Source: Dermacoccus abyssi
GTDB lineage: Bacteria; Actinomycetota; Actinomycetes; Actinomycetales; Dermatophilaceae
Direction of reading: 5' to 3'
DNA length: 64,000 bases
Assembly: GCF_003515945.1 (NCBI RefSeq)
Contig: NZ_QWLM01000002.1
Span: forward strand, 124,001-188,000
Position 1 is the first letter of the stretch. Every line of letters begins with the position of its first letter. Both the position numbers and the translations under genes were made by a program. Below are positions 9,931 to 23,821 of the stretch, one piece after another. Under the pieces are notes generated by a model. It saw only the letters and a program-made list of their open reading frames with translations, made no database searches and was not told where the DNA came from.

Positions 9931-11930
9931 TCCAGTACTTCTCCGGTGATCACGTTAACCGCTGGCGACCCCTCGTTCGACGAGAGCGCCCGGACGACGG
10001 ACTCGGCCAGGGCCGGGCCGACACCCTTGACCTCCTGGAGCGCTTCGGCGTCGGCCGCACGGATGGCCTTGACCGTTCCGAAGTGCTGGAGCAACGCCTT
10101 CTGCTTGGCCGGCCCGAGGCCCGCGATCCCGTCGAGGGCGGAGACCGTCATGGCTTTAGAGCGCCGTTCCCGGTGGAAGGTGATGGCGAAGCGGTGGGCC
10201 TCGTCACGCACCCGCTGCAGTAGGTAGAGCGCCTCGCTCGTGCGCGGCAGGATGACGGGGAAGTCGTCGTCCGCGAGCCACACCTCCTCGAGGCGTTTGG
10301 CGAGCCCGACGACCGGGATGTCGGCGAACCCGACCTCGGCCAGAGCACGCGCCGCAGCGTCCACCTGCGGGCGTCCACCGTCGACGACGAGAAGCTGCGG
10401 ACGGTAGGCGAACTTCTTGAGACGCCCGTCCTCGTCACGGAGGGAACCGGCCCTGTCGTCGGCGTCCACCTCGCCACTGACCGGGGTGGTTTCGTCGCCG
10501 TTCGCGGTCTCACGGGCCAGACGGGCGAAGCGGCGCGTGAGCACCTCGTGCATGGCGGCCACGTCGTCGTTGCGCAGGGTGCCGTCCGCGTCCTCGGTGC
10601 CGGCCACGATGAAGCGGCGGTACTCGGACTTGCGCGGCAGGCCGTCCTCGAAGACGACCATCGAGCCCACGACGTTCGTGCCCTGCACGTGCGAGATGTC
10701 GAAACACTCGATGCGTAGCGGCGCCTCGGGCAGCCCGAGGTTCTCCTGCAACTCCTCGAGGGCCTGCGAGCGAGCGGTGAGATCGCCGGCCCGGCTGACC
10801 TTGTGTCGGGCGAGGGCCTGCTCGGCGTTCTTCGTCACGGTGGCGGCGAGTTCTCGCTTGTCACCACGCTGCGGGACGCGCAGGTCGACCACCCCGCCGC
10901 GACGCTGGCGCAGCCAGTCACGCACGTCGTCGGGTTCGCCCGGTAGGACGGGCACGAGCACTTCGCGGGGAACGTCGTCCTTGCCCTCGCGTTCTCCGTA
11001 CACCTCGAGCAGGATCCGCTCGATGAGTTCCGGGGTTCCGACGCCCGCCTCGCTGGCCTTGTCGGTGACCCAGCCGCGCTGTCCTCGAATGCGCCCACCT
11101 CGGACGTGGAAGACCTGGACTGCGGCCTCTAGCTCGTCCTCGACGAGACCGAAGACGTCGGCGTCCGTGGCGTCGTCGAAGACGATGGCCGACTTCTGCA
11201 GCACCTTCTCGAGGGCAGCGAGATCGTCACGCAAGCGCGCGGCCTGCTCGAAGTCGAGTTCGGCCGACGCCGCCTTCATGCGACGCTCGATGTCGCGCGT
11301 GAACCGCGCCGAATCCCCCGCCATGAACGCGCAGAAGTCCTCGGCGATGGCGCGGTGCTCCTCGTGCGTCACGTTGCCGACACACGGAGCACTGCACTTG
11401 TCGATGTAGCCGAGCAGGCACGGGCGTCCGGAGGCCTCGGCGCGGCGGTAGACGCCCGCGCTGCACGTGCGCATGGGAAACACGCGCATGAGCTGGTCGA
11501 GGGTGTCGCGGATGGCCCACGCGTGGGTGAACGGTCCGAAGTAGCGGGTGCCCGGCTTCTTGCGTCCGCGCATGACCTGCGCCCGCGGCACCTCGTCGGA
11601 CATCGTCACCGCGAGGTACGGGTACGACTTGTCGTCGCGGTACTTCACGTTGAAGCGCGGGTCGTACTCCTTGATCCACGCGTACTCGAGCTGAAGTGCC
11701 TCGACCTCGTTGCGCACGACCGTCCACTCGACGGATGCTGCCGTGGTCACCATCGTGCGCGTCCGCGGGTGAAGCAGACGCAGGTCCTGGAAGTAGCTCG
11801 TGAGGCGCGAACGCAGGGACTTCGCCTTGCCGACGTAGATGACACGTCCGTCACGGTCGCGGAAGCGGTAGACGCCGGCGTCCGTGGGGATGTCGCCCGT
11901 CTTCGGGCGGTAGGTGCGGGGATCGGCCAT
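9927..11930 (-). CDS. uvrC: excinuclease ABC subunit C
   Basis: Makes both incisions in nucleotide excision repair after UvrA and UvrB load on damaged DNA. In order, the 667 residues hold the GIY-YIG nuclease domain (about 16-95, with [14 protein letters not shown]), a UVR motif that binds UvrB (about 208-240), the RNase H-like nuclease domain ([20 protein letters not shown]) and tandem helix-hairpin-helix motifs at the C terminus ([14 protein letters not shown] and [11 protein letters not shown]). The ATG overlaps the stop of the Rieske gene (TGATG), so expression is coupled to it and to uvrA further upstream. Confidence 0.98.
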   Translation of the reverse strand: MADPRTYRPKTGDIPTDAGVYRFRDRDGRVIYVGKAKSLRSRLTSYFQDLRLLHPRTRTMVTTAASVEWTVVRNEVEALQLEYAWIKEYDPRFNVKYRDDKSYPYLAVTMSDEVPRAQVMRGRKKPGTRYFGPFTHAWAIRDTLDQLMRVFPMRTCSAGVYRRAEASGRPCLLGYIDKCSAPCVGNVTHEEHRAIAEDFCAFMAGDSARFTRDIERRMKAASAELDFEQAARLRDDLAALEKVLQKSAIVFDDATDADVFGLVEDELEAAVQVFHVRGGRIRGQRGWVTDKASEAGVGTPELIERILLEVYGEREGKDDVPREVLVPVLPGEPDDVRDWLRQRRGGVVDLRVPQRGDKRELAATVTKNAEQALARHKVSRAGDLTARSQALEELQENLGLPEAPLRIECFDISHVQGTNVVGSMVVFEDGLPRKSEYRRFIVAGTEDADGTLRNDDVAAMHEVLTRRFARLARETANGDETTPVSGEVDADDRAGSLRDEDGRLKKFAYRPQLLVVDGGRPQVDAAARALAEVGFADIPVVGLAKRLEEVWLADDDFPVILPRTSEALYLLQRVRDEAHRFAITFHRERRSKAMTVSALDGIAGLGPAKQKALLQHFGTVKAIRAADAEALQEVKGVGPALAESVVRALSSNEGSPAVNVITGEVLE

Positions 11931-12336
11931 CAGCCGGTGACGTGCAGCTTCGCGCCCTGCACGGCGACCTGCTTGGCGGGAAGCCCCTTCTCCGCCGGGC
12001 CGGCGGTGACGTCACCCGTCTTGGGGTCGAAACGGCTGCCGTGGCAGGTGCAGACGATGGCTTCTTCGGTGACCTGGCCGACCTGGCAACCCTGGTGGGG
12101 GCAGACCGACGAGAACGCCTTGTAGGAGCCCTTGCTCGGCTGGGTGACGACGACGCTGTTGGTGCGGTCGATGAAGCCGCCACCGACCGGAACGTTCGAT
12201 GCATCAACGCTGATGTCGACCTTCTTGGCCGCCGGAGCGTCGTCACCACCGCCGCAGGCAGCGAGAAGCCCCGTGCCCACGACGGCCGTCGTGGCAGTGA
12301 GCGCGCTGCGGCGGGAGATCTCGTTGCTCAGTGACG

Positions 12337-12340
<4 letters not shown>
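11930..12340 (-). CDS. Rieske [2Fe-2S] protein, predicted Tat-exported lipoprotein
   Basis: A 136-residue Rieske iron-sulfur protein. The N terminus has a twin-arginine motif (SRRSAL, residues 9-14), a hydrophobic stretch and a lipobox ending at C29 (LAAC), predicting Tat export of a folded cluster protein and lipid anchoring outside the membrane. Cluster ligands are visible as CPHQGC and CTCHGS (C-x-H and C-x2-H) about 16 residues apart. The ATG at 12340 overlaps the uvrA stop and the stop overlaps the uvrC start, so it is tightly embedded between two DNA-repair genes. The redox partner is unknown. It is too small and lacks the three-helix anchor to be the QcrA subunit of the bc1 complex. 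Confidence 0.9.
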
Positions 12341-15462
<3,122 letters not shown>

Positions 15463-15499
15463 GGCTCCATGCTAGGTGCGACCACCGACAACCGCGGAC

Positions 15500-15505
15500 T
15501 AGGCT
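15500..15505 (+). promoter_or_regulatory. putative -10 box for leaderless GH15 mRNA
   Basis: TAGGCT (pattern TANNNT) lies 7 bases before the GH15 ATG, with no ribosome-binding site in between. This is the spacing expected if transcription starts at the ATG, as in many actinobacterial leaderless mRNAs. No convincing -35 box is seen. Confidence 0.35.
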
Positions 15506-15512
15506 GGCCCTC

Positions 15513-17357
15513 ATGCCTGCCGACACCACCCTTTCCGAGGCGAACCACACCCCGATCGAGGACTACGCGATCATCGGCGACACCGAGACAGCGGCCCTCA
15601 TCAGCCTCCGGGGTTCCGTCGACTGGTTGTGCCTCCCCCGGTTCGACTCCTCGAGTTGCTTCACCGCCCTTCTCGGTACCCCCGATCACGGCCGTTGGCT
15701 GCTGGGTCCTGTCGACGAGGCAACGACCACGCGCAGCTACCGGGGCAACAGCTTCGTCCTCGAGACCATCCACGAGACGCCGACCGGCAAGGTGCGCGTC
15801 ACCGACCTCATGCCCGTGAGCGACGGCCGCGCCGACGTGCTACGCCGCGTCGAGGGTCTCGAGGGCACCGTGGCGATGGAGCAGGAGCTCATCGTCCGCT
15901 TCGGCTACGGCAAGGTGAAGCCGTGGGTCAGCCACCACCCCGGCCACAGCGAGGACGAGGAGGTGCTCGTCGCGATCGCCGGACCCGACATGCTCATCTT
16001 CCGCGGCGACCGACTGCCCGTCGGTGACGAGGGCCGTCACCGTGACCACTTCGAGGTCAAGGCCGGTGAACGCTACGACTTCAGCGTCACCTGGGTGCCC
16101 AGCTACAAGCCGATCCCCGCTCCCCTCGACACCGACCGTCGCATCGCAGCCTCCCTCGATCGCTGGGAGAACTGGATGAGCCACTGCACGTACAACGGCC
16201 CGCACGCCGAGGTCGTCAAGCGCAGCCTGCTCGTGCTCGACCTGCTCACCGACAGCCGGCGCGGCGGCATCGTCGCAGCTCCCACGACGTCGCTTCCCGA
16301 GCACATCGGCGGCGAACGGAACTGGGACTACCGCTACTGCTGGCTGCGCGACGCCTCGCTGGGCCTCGAGGCCCTGCTCCGTGCCGGCTACATCGAGGCC
16401 ACGCTGAAGTGGCGTGAGTGGCTCGTGCGCGCCCTCGCCGGTGTTCCCGAGGACATGCAGATCATGTACACGATCGACGGTGGGCGTGAACTCGCCGAAC
16501 GCGAACTCGACCACCTGCCCGGGTACGCGAACAGCCGACCGGTCCGCGTGGGCAACGGCGCCGTCGACCAGAAGCAGACGGATGTCCTCGGCGAGGTCAT
16601 GATCGCCTTCGAGTCCGCTCGCGACCTCGGCGGGCAGGAGAGCCAGCAGAGTTGGGCGATCCAGGCTGCGCTCGTCAACCAGCTCGCGGATCACTGGGAC
16701 GAGCCGGACAACGGCCTGTGGGAGATCCGCGGGCCCCTGCAGCACTTCACGCACTCGCGCGTCATGGTGTGGGCGGCCTTCGACCGCGCGATCCAGGCCG
16801 TCGAGGAGCACGACCTGCCCGGTGACGTCGAGCGCTGGCGCGAGATCCGCGACCTCGTGCGTGAGGAGGTGCTGACGAAGGGCTTCAACACGGACAAGAA
16901 CACCTTCACGCAGCACTACAACACCGACGAGGTGGACGCCTCCCTGCTGCTCATCCCCCTCGTCGGGTTCCTGCCCGGTGACGACCCCCGCGTCATCGGC
17001 ACCGTGCGCGCCATCGAGAACGACCTCATGCGCGGCGGGTTCCTCCTGCGCTACCGCACCCAGTCGGGCGTCGACGGCCTCGCGGGCGACGAGCACCCGT
17101 TCCTCGCGTGCTCGTTCTGGCTCGTCTCGGCCTACGCGAAGATCGGCGAGCTCGACAAGGCCTGCGAGCTGTTCGACCGCCTGTGCGACCTGCCGAACGA
17201 CGTGGGCCTGCTCGCCGAGGAGTACGACCCCGAGGAAATGCGTCAGGTGGGCAACTTCCCGCAGGCGTTCAGCCACCTCACGCTCATCGGTGCGGCCTAC
17301 GACCTCCACGAGGCACGCATCGCGTCGAACGACTACCCCAACGAGGAGATCGCATGA
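15513..17357 (+). CDS. glycoside hydrolase family 15 protein
   Basis: GH15 enzymes are inverting glucoamylases or, in actinobacteria, often trehalases. The 614-residue protein starts at the ATG 15513 with MPADTTLSEAN. The N-terminal beta domain has IEDYAIIGDTETAALISLRG and SVDWLCLPRFD, and the (alpha/alpha)6 barrel has RNWDYRYCWLRDASLGLEAL. This architecture, without signal peptide or starch-binding domain, is that of the cytoplasmic trehalase/glucoamylase-like subgroup; sequence alone does not settle the substrate. The stop overlaps the next gene's start (ATGA). Divergent from uvrA with only 50 bases between. Confidence 0.9.
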   Translation: MPADTTLSEANHTPIEDYAIIGDTETAALISLRGSVDWLCLPRFDSSSCFTALLGTPDHGRWLLGPVDEATTTRSYRGNSFVLETIHETPTGKVRVTDLMPVSDGRADVLRRVEGLEGTVAMEQELIVRFGYGKVKPWVSHHPGHSEDEEVLVAIAGPDMLIFRGDRLPVGDEGRHRDHFEVKAGERYDFSVTWVPSYKPIPAPLDTDRRIAASLDRWENWMSHCTYNGPHAEVVKRSLLVLDLLTDSRRGGIVAAPTTSLPEHIGGERNWDYRYCWLRDASLGLEALLRAGYIEATLKWREWLVRALAGVPEDMQIMYTIDGGRELAERELDHLPGYANSRPVRVGNGAVDQKQTDVLGEVMIAFESARDLGGQESQQSWAIQAALVNQLADHWDEPDNGLWEIRGPLQHFTHSRVMVWAAFDRAIQAVEEHDLPGDVERWREIRDLVREEVLTKGFNTDKNTFTQHYNTDEVDASLLLIPLVGFLPGDDPRVIGTVRAIENDLMRGGFLLRYRTQSGVDGLAGDEHPFLACSFWLVSAYAKIGELDKACELFDRLCDLPNDVGLLAEEYDPEEMRQVGNFPQAFSHLTLIGAAYDLHEARIASNDYPNEEIA

Positions 17358-18025
17358 CCTATGTTTCGGACGTCCAGCCCGGCCACGCGCCGTCGCGCCT
17401 CGACCTTCCCGGCCTCACGATGTGGAAGCTGTCGGTCTCGGACATGCACAACAACGTCTACCTGCTCAAGGACGCCGCCACCGGTGAGGCGTTGCTCGTC
17501 GACACCGCCGACGATGCCGCTACCATTCGCGAACTCCTCGCCGAGGCGCAGGTCGAGGACGCAGCCCTCGTCGGCGTCGTGACGACACACAAGCACTGGG
17601 ATCACCACCGGGCCCTGCCGGAGATCGCACCCCTGGCCCGCGAGACGATGGCCGGCGAACTCGACGCGCCGGAACTGCCCGTCGAGCCGAGCCGCACGCT
17701 CGCCGACGGTGACACCGTCACGCTCGGCGAACAGACGCTCACGGCGCACCACGTGCCCGGGCACACGCCGGGCAGCGTCGTCCTCAGCTGGTCGCCCGAG
17801 GACGGTTCGACGCCGCACGTCTGGACCGGAGACACCCTGTTTCCCGGCGGCGTGGGTGCCACGAACCACAGCGACGAGCAGTCCTTCGACGAACTGTTCG
17901 CCTCGGTCAGGGATCGGATCTTCGGCCGTTTCGACGACGCCGTCGTGCACCCCGGCCACGGTGACGACACGAGCCTCGCCACCGAACGTCCGCACCTCGA
18001 CGAATGGCGCGAACGAGGCTGGTGA
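17354..18025 (+). CDS. metallo-beta-lactamase-fold hydrolase (glyoxalase II-like)
   Basis: Binuclear metal hydrolase of 223 residues resembling hydroxyacylglutathione hydrolase. Metal ligands are visible: the HxHxDH motif as THKHWDHH, a histidine in HVPGHTPGS, the bridging aspartate in TGDTLFPGG, and a C-terminal histidine in HPGHGDD. In actinobacteria such proteins may act on mycothiol or other thiol esters, but the substrate cannot be read from the sequence. It is coupled to the GH15 gene by an ATGA overlap and followed by a strong terminator hairpin. Confidence 0.88.
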   Translation: MTYVSDVQPGHAPSRLDLPGLTMWKLSVSDMHNNVYLLKDAATGEALLVDTADDAATIRELLAEAQVEDAALVGVVTTHKHWDHHRALPEIAPLARETMAGELDAPELPVEPSRTLADGDTVTLGEQTLTAHHVPGHTPGSVVLSWSPEDGSTPHVWTGDTLFPGGVGATNHSDEQSFDELFASVRDRIFGRFDDAVVHPGHGDDTSLATERPHLDEWRERGW

Positions 18026-18050
18026 ACGGACGACCGGCGAGAACGACGAA

Positions 18051-18090
18051 GCGCCCGGTCCGGCAGCTCAAGGCTGCCTGGACCGGGCGC
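18051..18090. terminator. hairpin terminator between MBL hydrolase and DUF3817 gene
   Basis: Arms of 17 and 18 bases pair with one bulged base (GCGCCCGGTCC-GGCAGC against its complement) around a short loop. It lies between convergent genes and may serve both strands. Confidence 0.75.
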
Positions 18091-18112
18091 TATCTCGTCG
18101 GCGGCGGGGGCG

Positions 18113-18436
18113 TCAGGCCGTGACGCGCGGGCCGGCGGCCGGGGTGTCCAGTTCGCCGGCACGCTCGGCGCGCTTCTCGAACCAGATCGTCATGAACGGG
18201 ATGACGGCGCTGACGAGGGCGAGCCCGATCGTCTTGCCCGGCCAGCTCTTCTCCTGCCACAGCTTGAGCGCACACAGCACGTAGCCGATGAACATGACCC
18301 CGTGGATGGGGCCGGCGATCTGCACACCCATCTCGGTGGTCTTCAGGATCCACTTGAAGAACATGCCGATGAGCAGCAGACCCCAGGAGATGGCCTCGGC
18401 CAGCGCGAAACCCTTGAACAAACGCGTGATCGTCAT
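18113..18436 (-). CDS. DUF3817 integral membrane protein
   Basis: Small membrane protein of 107 residues with three hydrophobic segments (about 8-28, 40-60 and 68-86) and a polar C-terminal tail. The motifs FALAEAISWGLLL and GPIHGVMFIGYV mark the DUF3817 family, which has no known function. It lies 42 bases downstream of uvrB on the same strand. DUF3817 genes near uvrB recur in actinobacteria, as far as I recall, without proof of a link to repair. Confidence 0.85.
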   Translation of the reverse strand: MTITRLFKGFALAEAISWGLLLIGMFFKWILKTTEMGVQIAGPIHGVMFIGYVLCALKLWQEKSWPGKTIGLALVSAVIPFMTIWFEKRAERAGELDTPAAGPRVTA

Positions 18437-18478
18437 GCGTTCAAGAATACCGACGCCACCTGAGCGCAGCGTGGGCGC

Positions 18479-20581
<2,103 letters not shown>

Positions 20582-20676
20582 GGTCAAACCCTACGTCCGG
20601 GCACCGACAACCCCGGAATCACGGGGTCCTGATGCCACTCGAAGCCACCCGCACGGCTGGGGGCGCCATTCGTGGG

Positions 20677-21312
20677 TCAGTGATGAACCGACGGCTCGAC
20701 GTGCGTCGTCCAGACCTCCGATGCCTGCTCGCGCAGCTCCTCGGGGGTGCCCGTGTTGTCGATCCACACGTCGGCCACGGCGCGGCGCTGCTCCGTTGTG
20801 GCCTGTGAGCGGATGCGTGAGAGCGCCGCTTCCTTCGTCATGCCCCGGTCGGCGACGAGGCGCTCCAGGCGCACCTCTTGCGGCGCATCGACGATGACGA
20901 CGAGGTCGTACTTGTCCGCGTACCCCAACTCGACGAGCAACGGAATGTCGTGGACGACGACCTGCCCCGACGCGGCCTTGCCCATCTGTCGCGCCGTCTC
21001 CTGCGCGATGAGGGGGTGCGTGATGCCTTCGAGTCGCCGCCGGGCCGTCTCGTCGGCGAAGACGAGCTCTGCCATCGCAGGGCGGTTCAACTCACCGTCG
21101 GCGGTCAGCATCGCTTCCCCGAACTCCTCGACGATCGCGCGGAGGCCGTCGGAGCCGGGCGCCACGACGAGGCGCTGGATCGCGTCCGAATCGACGACGA
21201 GGGCACCGAGCTGCGCGAACGTGCGCGCCACGGTGGACTTTCCGGAGCCGATACCGCCGGTCAGCCCGACCCGCAGGCCTCGCTCGAACGCGTGCTGCTC
21301 GGTGCCACTCAT
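20677..21312 (-). CDS. coaE: dephospho-CoA kinase
   Basis: Phosphorylates dephospho-CoA to CoA, the last step of CoA synthesis. The 211-residue protein has all family motifs: P-loop GLTGGIGSGKS, VVDSDAIQR (substrate aspartates), THPLI, and the C-terminal ADVWIDNTGTPEEL. The ATG at 21312 was chosen over upstream in-frame codons because it starts just before the P-loop, as in the family. It lies 16 bases downstream of a gene whose C-terminal part is a second, divergent CoaE-like domain, so this one is presumably the catalytic enzyme. Confidence 0.96.
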   Translation of the reverse strand: MSGTEQHAFERGLRVGLTGGIGSGKSTVARTFAQLGALVVDSDAIQRLVVAPGSDGLRAIVEEFGEAMLTADGELNRPAMAELVFADETARRRLEGITHPLIAQETARQMGKAASGQVVVHDIPLLVELGYADKYDLVVIVDAPQEVRLERLVADRGMTKEAALSRIRSQATTEQRRAVADVWIDNTGTPEELREQASEVWTTHVEPSVHH

Positions 21313-21328
21313 CGTCTCTCCTCGATCG

Positions 21329-23695
21329 TCAGCTACCCGCGTGAGCGCTCGTCTCGTCGAGCACCGGCTGCACGTGCTCGTCCCAGTGGGCGTCGACGAG
21401 CTCACGCAGTTCGTCGCGTGTTCCTGCATTCTCCATGACGAAGTCCGCAGCGTCCTCGCGCTCGCTCTGCTGGGTGTCGGCGTCGATCTCCGCCCATGCC
21501 TGCTCGCGGGTGAGACCGCGCTCCGCCATGAGGCGCCCCACGCGCAGCTCGACCGGAGCCGACACGACGACGACCTGGTCGAAGTCGCGCGGCGTCGACT
21601 CGGTGAGCAGCGCGAGGTCGAGTACGAGAACGGAATCCTCGCCGACCGCCTTGGCCCGAGCGTCGGCCACCTCGCGGACGGCAGGCCCGACCACGTCGTA
21701 CAGGCGCCGACGGGCGGAGTGGCTCTCCGTCGTCAGGCCGTCGAGCGTTTCCCAGTCGATCGTGCCGTCGGGGTGGACGATCTCCTCGGAGAAGACCGCG
21801 CGCAGGTCCTCGAGCGTCTCGTGGCCCGGTGTGAGCACCTCGCGCATGAGCTCGTCGAACTCGACGACCACTGCGCCACGACGCTCGAACTCGTCGGCGA
21901 CGACGGACTTTCCGGAGGCCACGGCGCCCGTGAGACCGATCGACACGGCCGCGCGACTGGCCGCGAGAGCCTGCGTGTGCGACGTCGTCGGGGTGTGCGT
22001 CTCGTACTCGGGCTCGGTGCCGATCTCGAACTCGGGCAGGACGACGTACTCGTCCATGTCCTCGCTGTTCTCGGCCGCGCGGCGCTCGTACTCCTCCTGC
22101 GGGAGAACCTTCTTCCACTGTCGCGTGCGGATCGGCTTCGCCGCGCCCGCGTCCTCGCGCAGCGCCTGCAGCAGGAGGAACGCCTGGAGGATCGTCAGGA
22201 TCATGACCGGGAAGCCGATGACGATGATGACCTCCTGCAGCGCGTTGAGGCCGTTGTCGCCGGCGGTGAGGATGATCGCCGCACAGACGGCTCCGACCGA
22301 CAACGACCAGAACACGCGCTGACGGCGCGTCCCCATGTCCTCGTGGCCGTTCGCCATGGCGTCGAGCACGAGGGCACCCGAGTCGATCGACGTGACGAAG
22401 AAGACGACGATGACGACGAGTGCCAGGGTCGCCGTGACGCCGTAGAGCGGCATGTCCTTGAGGAACTGGAACAGGGCGTCCTGCACGCGGCCGTCATCGA
22501 CGATCGTCTTCGTCAGCTCGCCACCGGTACCCGGCTTGTCCGCGCTCGCGCGATCGGAGGTGATGGCCGAGAAGCCGTAGATCGACATCCAGACGACGAC
22601 AAACGCGGTCGGCAGGCCGAGGGACGCGGCCACGAAGGCACGGATGCTCCGGCCGCGGGAGATCTTCGCGACGAACATGCCGACGAAGGGCGCCCAGGTC
22701 ACGGTCCAGGCCCAGTAGAAGACGGTCCAGTCACCCGACCACTGGCCGTGACCGAAGCTGTCGTTGAAGGTGCTGAGCACCGGCAGGGCACTGAGGTAGC
22801 GACCGGACGCCTCGATGATGCTGCGCATGAGGTCGGACGTCGACGCCGCGTTCATGAGGATGAAGAGCATGAGCGCGATCGCGAGGATGATGTTCGCGTA
22901 CGACAGGCGCTTGACGCCCTTGTCCATACCCGCGAGCACGGACGTCAGCGCTGCAGCGGTGATCACCGCGAGGATCGCAGCCTGCACCATGCCGGAGATC
23001 GGCACGCCGAAGACGTACTTCATACCGGAGTTGATCTGCAGCGCACCGAGACCCGTCGACACGGCAAGACCGAAGACGGTGGCGACGATCGAGATGATGT
23101 CGATCGTGCGTCCGATCGGACCGTGGATGCGGTCACCCAGGACCGGGTGGAACGCCGAGGAGACACGTGGCGGCAGGTTGCGCTTGTAGGTGAAGTAGCC
23201 GAACGACAGGCCGGGCACGATGAGCACGGCCCACATGTGGATGCCGAAGTGGAAGTTGGCGATGTTGATGGCCTGCCAGGCGGCGGCGTCGGTGAACGCC
23301 TTGTCGCCCATCGGCGGGTTCGCGTAGTGGTTCATCGGCTCGGCGATGCCCCAGAACATGAGGACGGCGCCGACGCCGGCGGCGAACATCATGCCGAACC
23401 ACGCGAGCCCCGAGTACTCGGGTTCGGCGTCGTCCGCACCGATCTTGATGCGGCCGTAGCGGCTCATGGCGAGCCCGACGGAGAAGACGACGAGGAGCGT
23501 GGCCCCGGCCGTGTAGAACCAGCCGATGTCGTAGCGCAACCAGTGCGCGATGGAACCGAAGAACGTCTGAACCGGCCCCGGAAACAGACCCATCCCTGCG
23601 GTGAACAGGACGATGAGGAAGGCCGAGCCGAAAAAGATGATGGGCGACGTACGCAGACCGAGGCGGTCGTGGGCACGTGTGGAGATCGAGTTCAC
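21329..23695 (-). CDS. BCCT osmolyte transporter fused to a dephospho-CoA-kinase-like domain
   Basis: One uninterrupted 788-residue ORF. Residues about 15-515 form a betaine/choline/carnitine transporter with some 12 membrane helices and the family signature around 321-339 (GDWTVFYWAWTVTW). Residues 516-580 are an acidic linker. Residues 584-780 are a CoaE-like P-loop domain: Walker A GLTGAVASGKS (587-597), VEFDEL where CoaE has DAD, LALLTE where CoaE has PLLVE, and ADFVMENAGTRDEL matching the C-terminal ADxxxxN-G motif. The HPLI motif is absent. BCCT carriers import glycine betaine or related compounds with Na+ or H+; the P-loop domain would lie in the cytoplasm and may sense nucleotides or keep kinase activity. 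The normal coaE follows 16 bases later, which suggests a tandem coaE duplication that was captured by the transporter gene. Confidence 0.88.
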   Translation of the reverse strand: MNSISTRAHDRLGLRTSPIIFFGSAFLIVLFTAGMGLFPGPVQTFFGSIAHWLRYDIGWFYTAGATLLVVFSVGLAMSRYGRIKIGADDAEPEYSGLAWFGMMFAAGVGAVLMFWGIAEPMNHYANPPMGDKAFTDAAAWQAINIANFHFGIHMWAVLIVPGLSFGYFTYKRNLPPRVSSAFHPVLGDRIHGPIGRTIDIISIVATVFGLAVSTGLGALQINSGMKYVFGVPISGMVQAAILAVITAAALTSVLAGMDKGVKRLSYANIILAIALMLFILMNAASTSDLMRSIIEASGRYLSALPVLSTFNDSFGHGQWSGDWTVFYWAWTVTWAPFVGMFVAKISRGRSIRAFVAASLGLPTAFVVVWMSIYGFSAITSDRASADKPGTGGELTKTIVDDGRVQDALFQFLKDMPLYGVTATLALVVIVVFFVTSIDSGALVLDAMANGHEDMGTRRQRVFWSLSVGAVCAAIILTAGDNGLNALQEVIIVIGFPVMILTILQAFLLLQALREDAGAAKPIRTRQWKKVLPQEEYERRAAENSEDMDEYVVLPEFEIGTEPEYETHTPTTSHTQALAASRAAVSIGLTGAVASGKSVVADEFERRGAVVVEFDELMREVLTPGHETLEDLRAVFSEEIVHPDGTIDWETLDGLTTESHSARRRLYDVVGPAVREVADARAKAVGEDSVLVLDLALLTESTPRDFDQVVVVSAPVELRVGRLMAERGLTREQAWAEIDADTQQSEREDAADFVMENAGTRDELRELVDAHWDEHVQPVLDETSAHAGS

Positions 23696-23821
23696 GAGAG
23701 TCTCAGAGGGGTTGGTCGAAATTCACCGAACTCCCAACGACCCCGGAGCCTCGGCGAACCTGTGCCCGGACGGCACGATCCGCCATGGTAGTCAATCCCC
23801 CGTCTCAGCGCTGGCGGTACG

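Noticed and set aside
20610-20627. Short hairpin between coaE and uvrB
   Set aside because: Only a 6-base-pair stem with no T run; too weak to call a terminator.
20747-23791. Very long open frame (1014 codons) opposite the coaE and BCCT-CoaE genes
   Set aside because: Arg/Asp/His-rich translation with no domain, a mirror of high-G+C codon bias; the minus strand carries unmistakable families.
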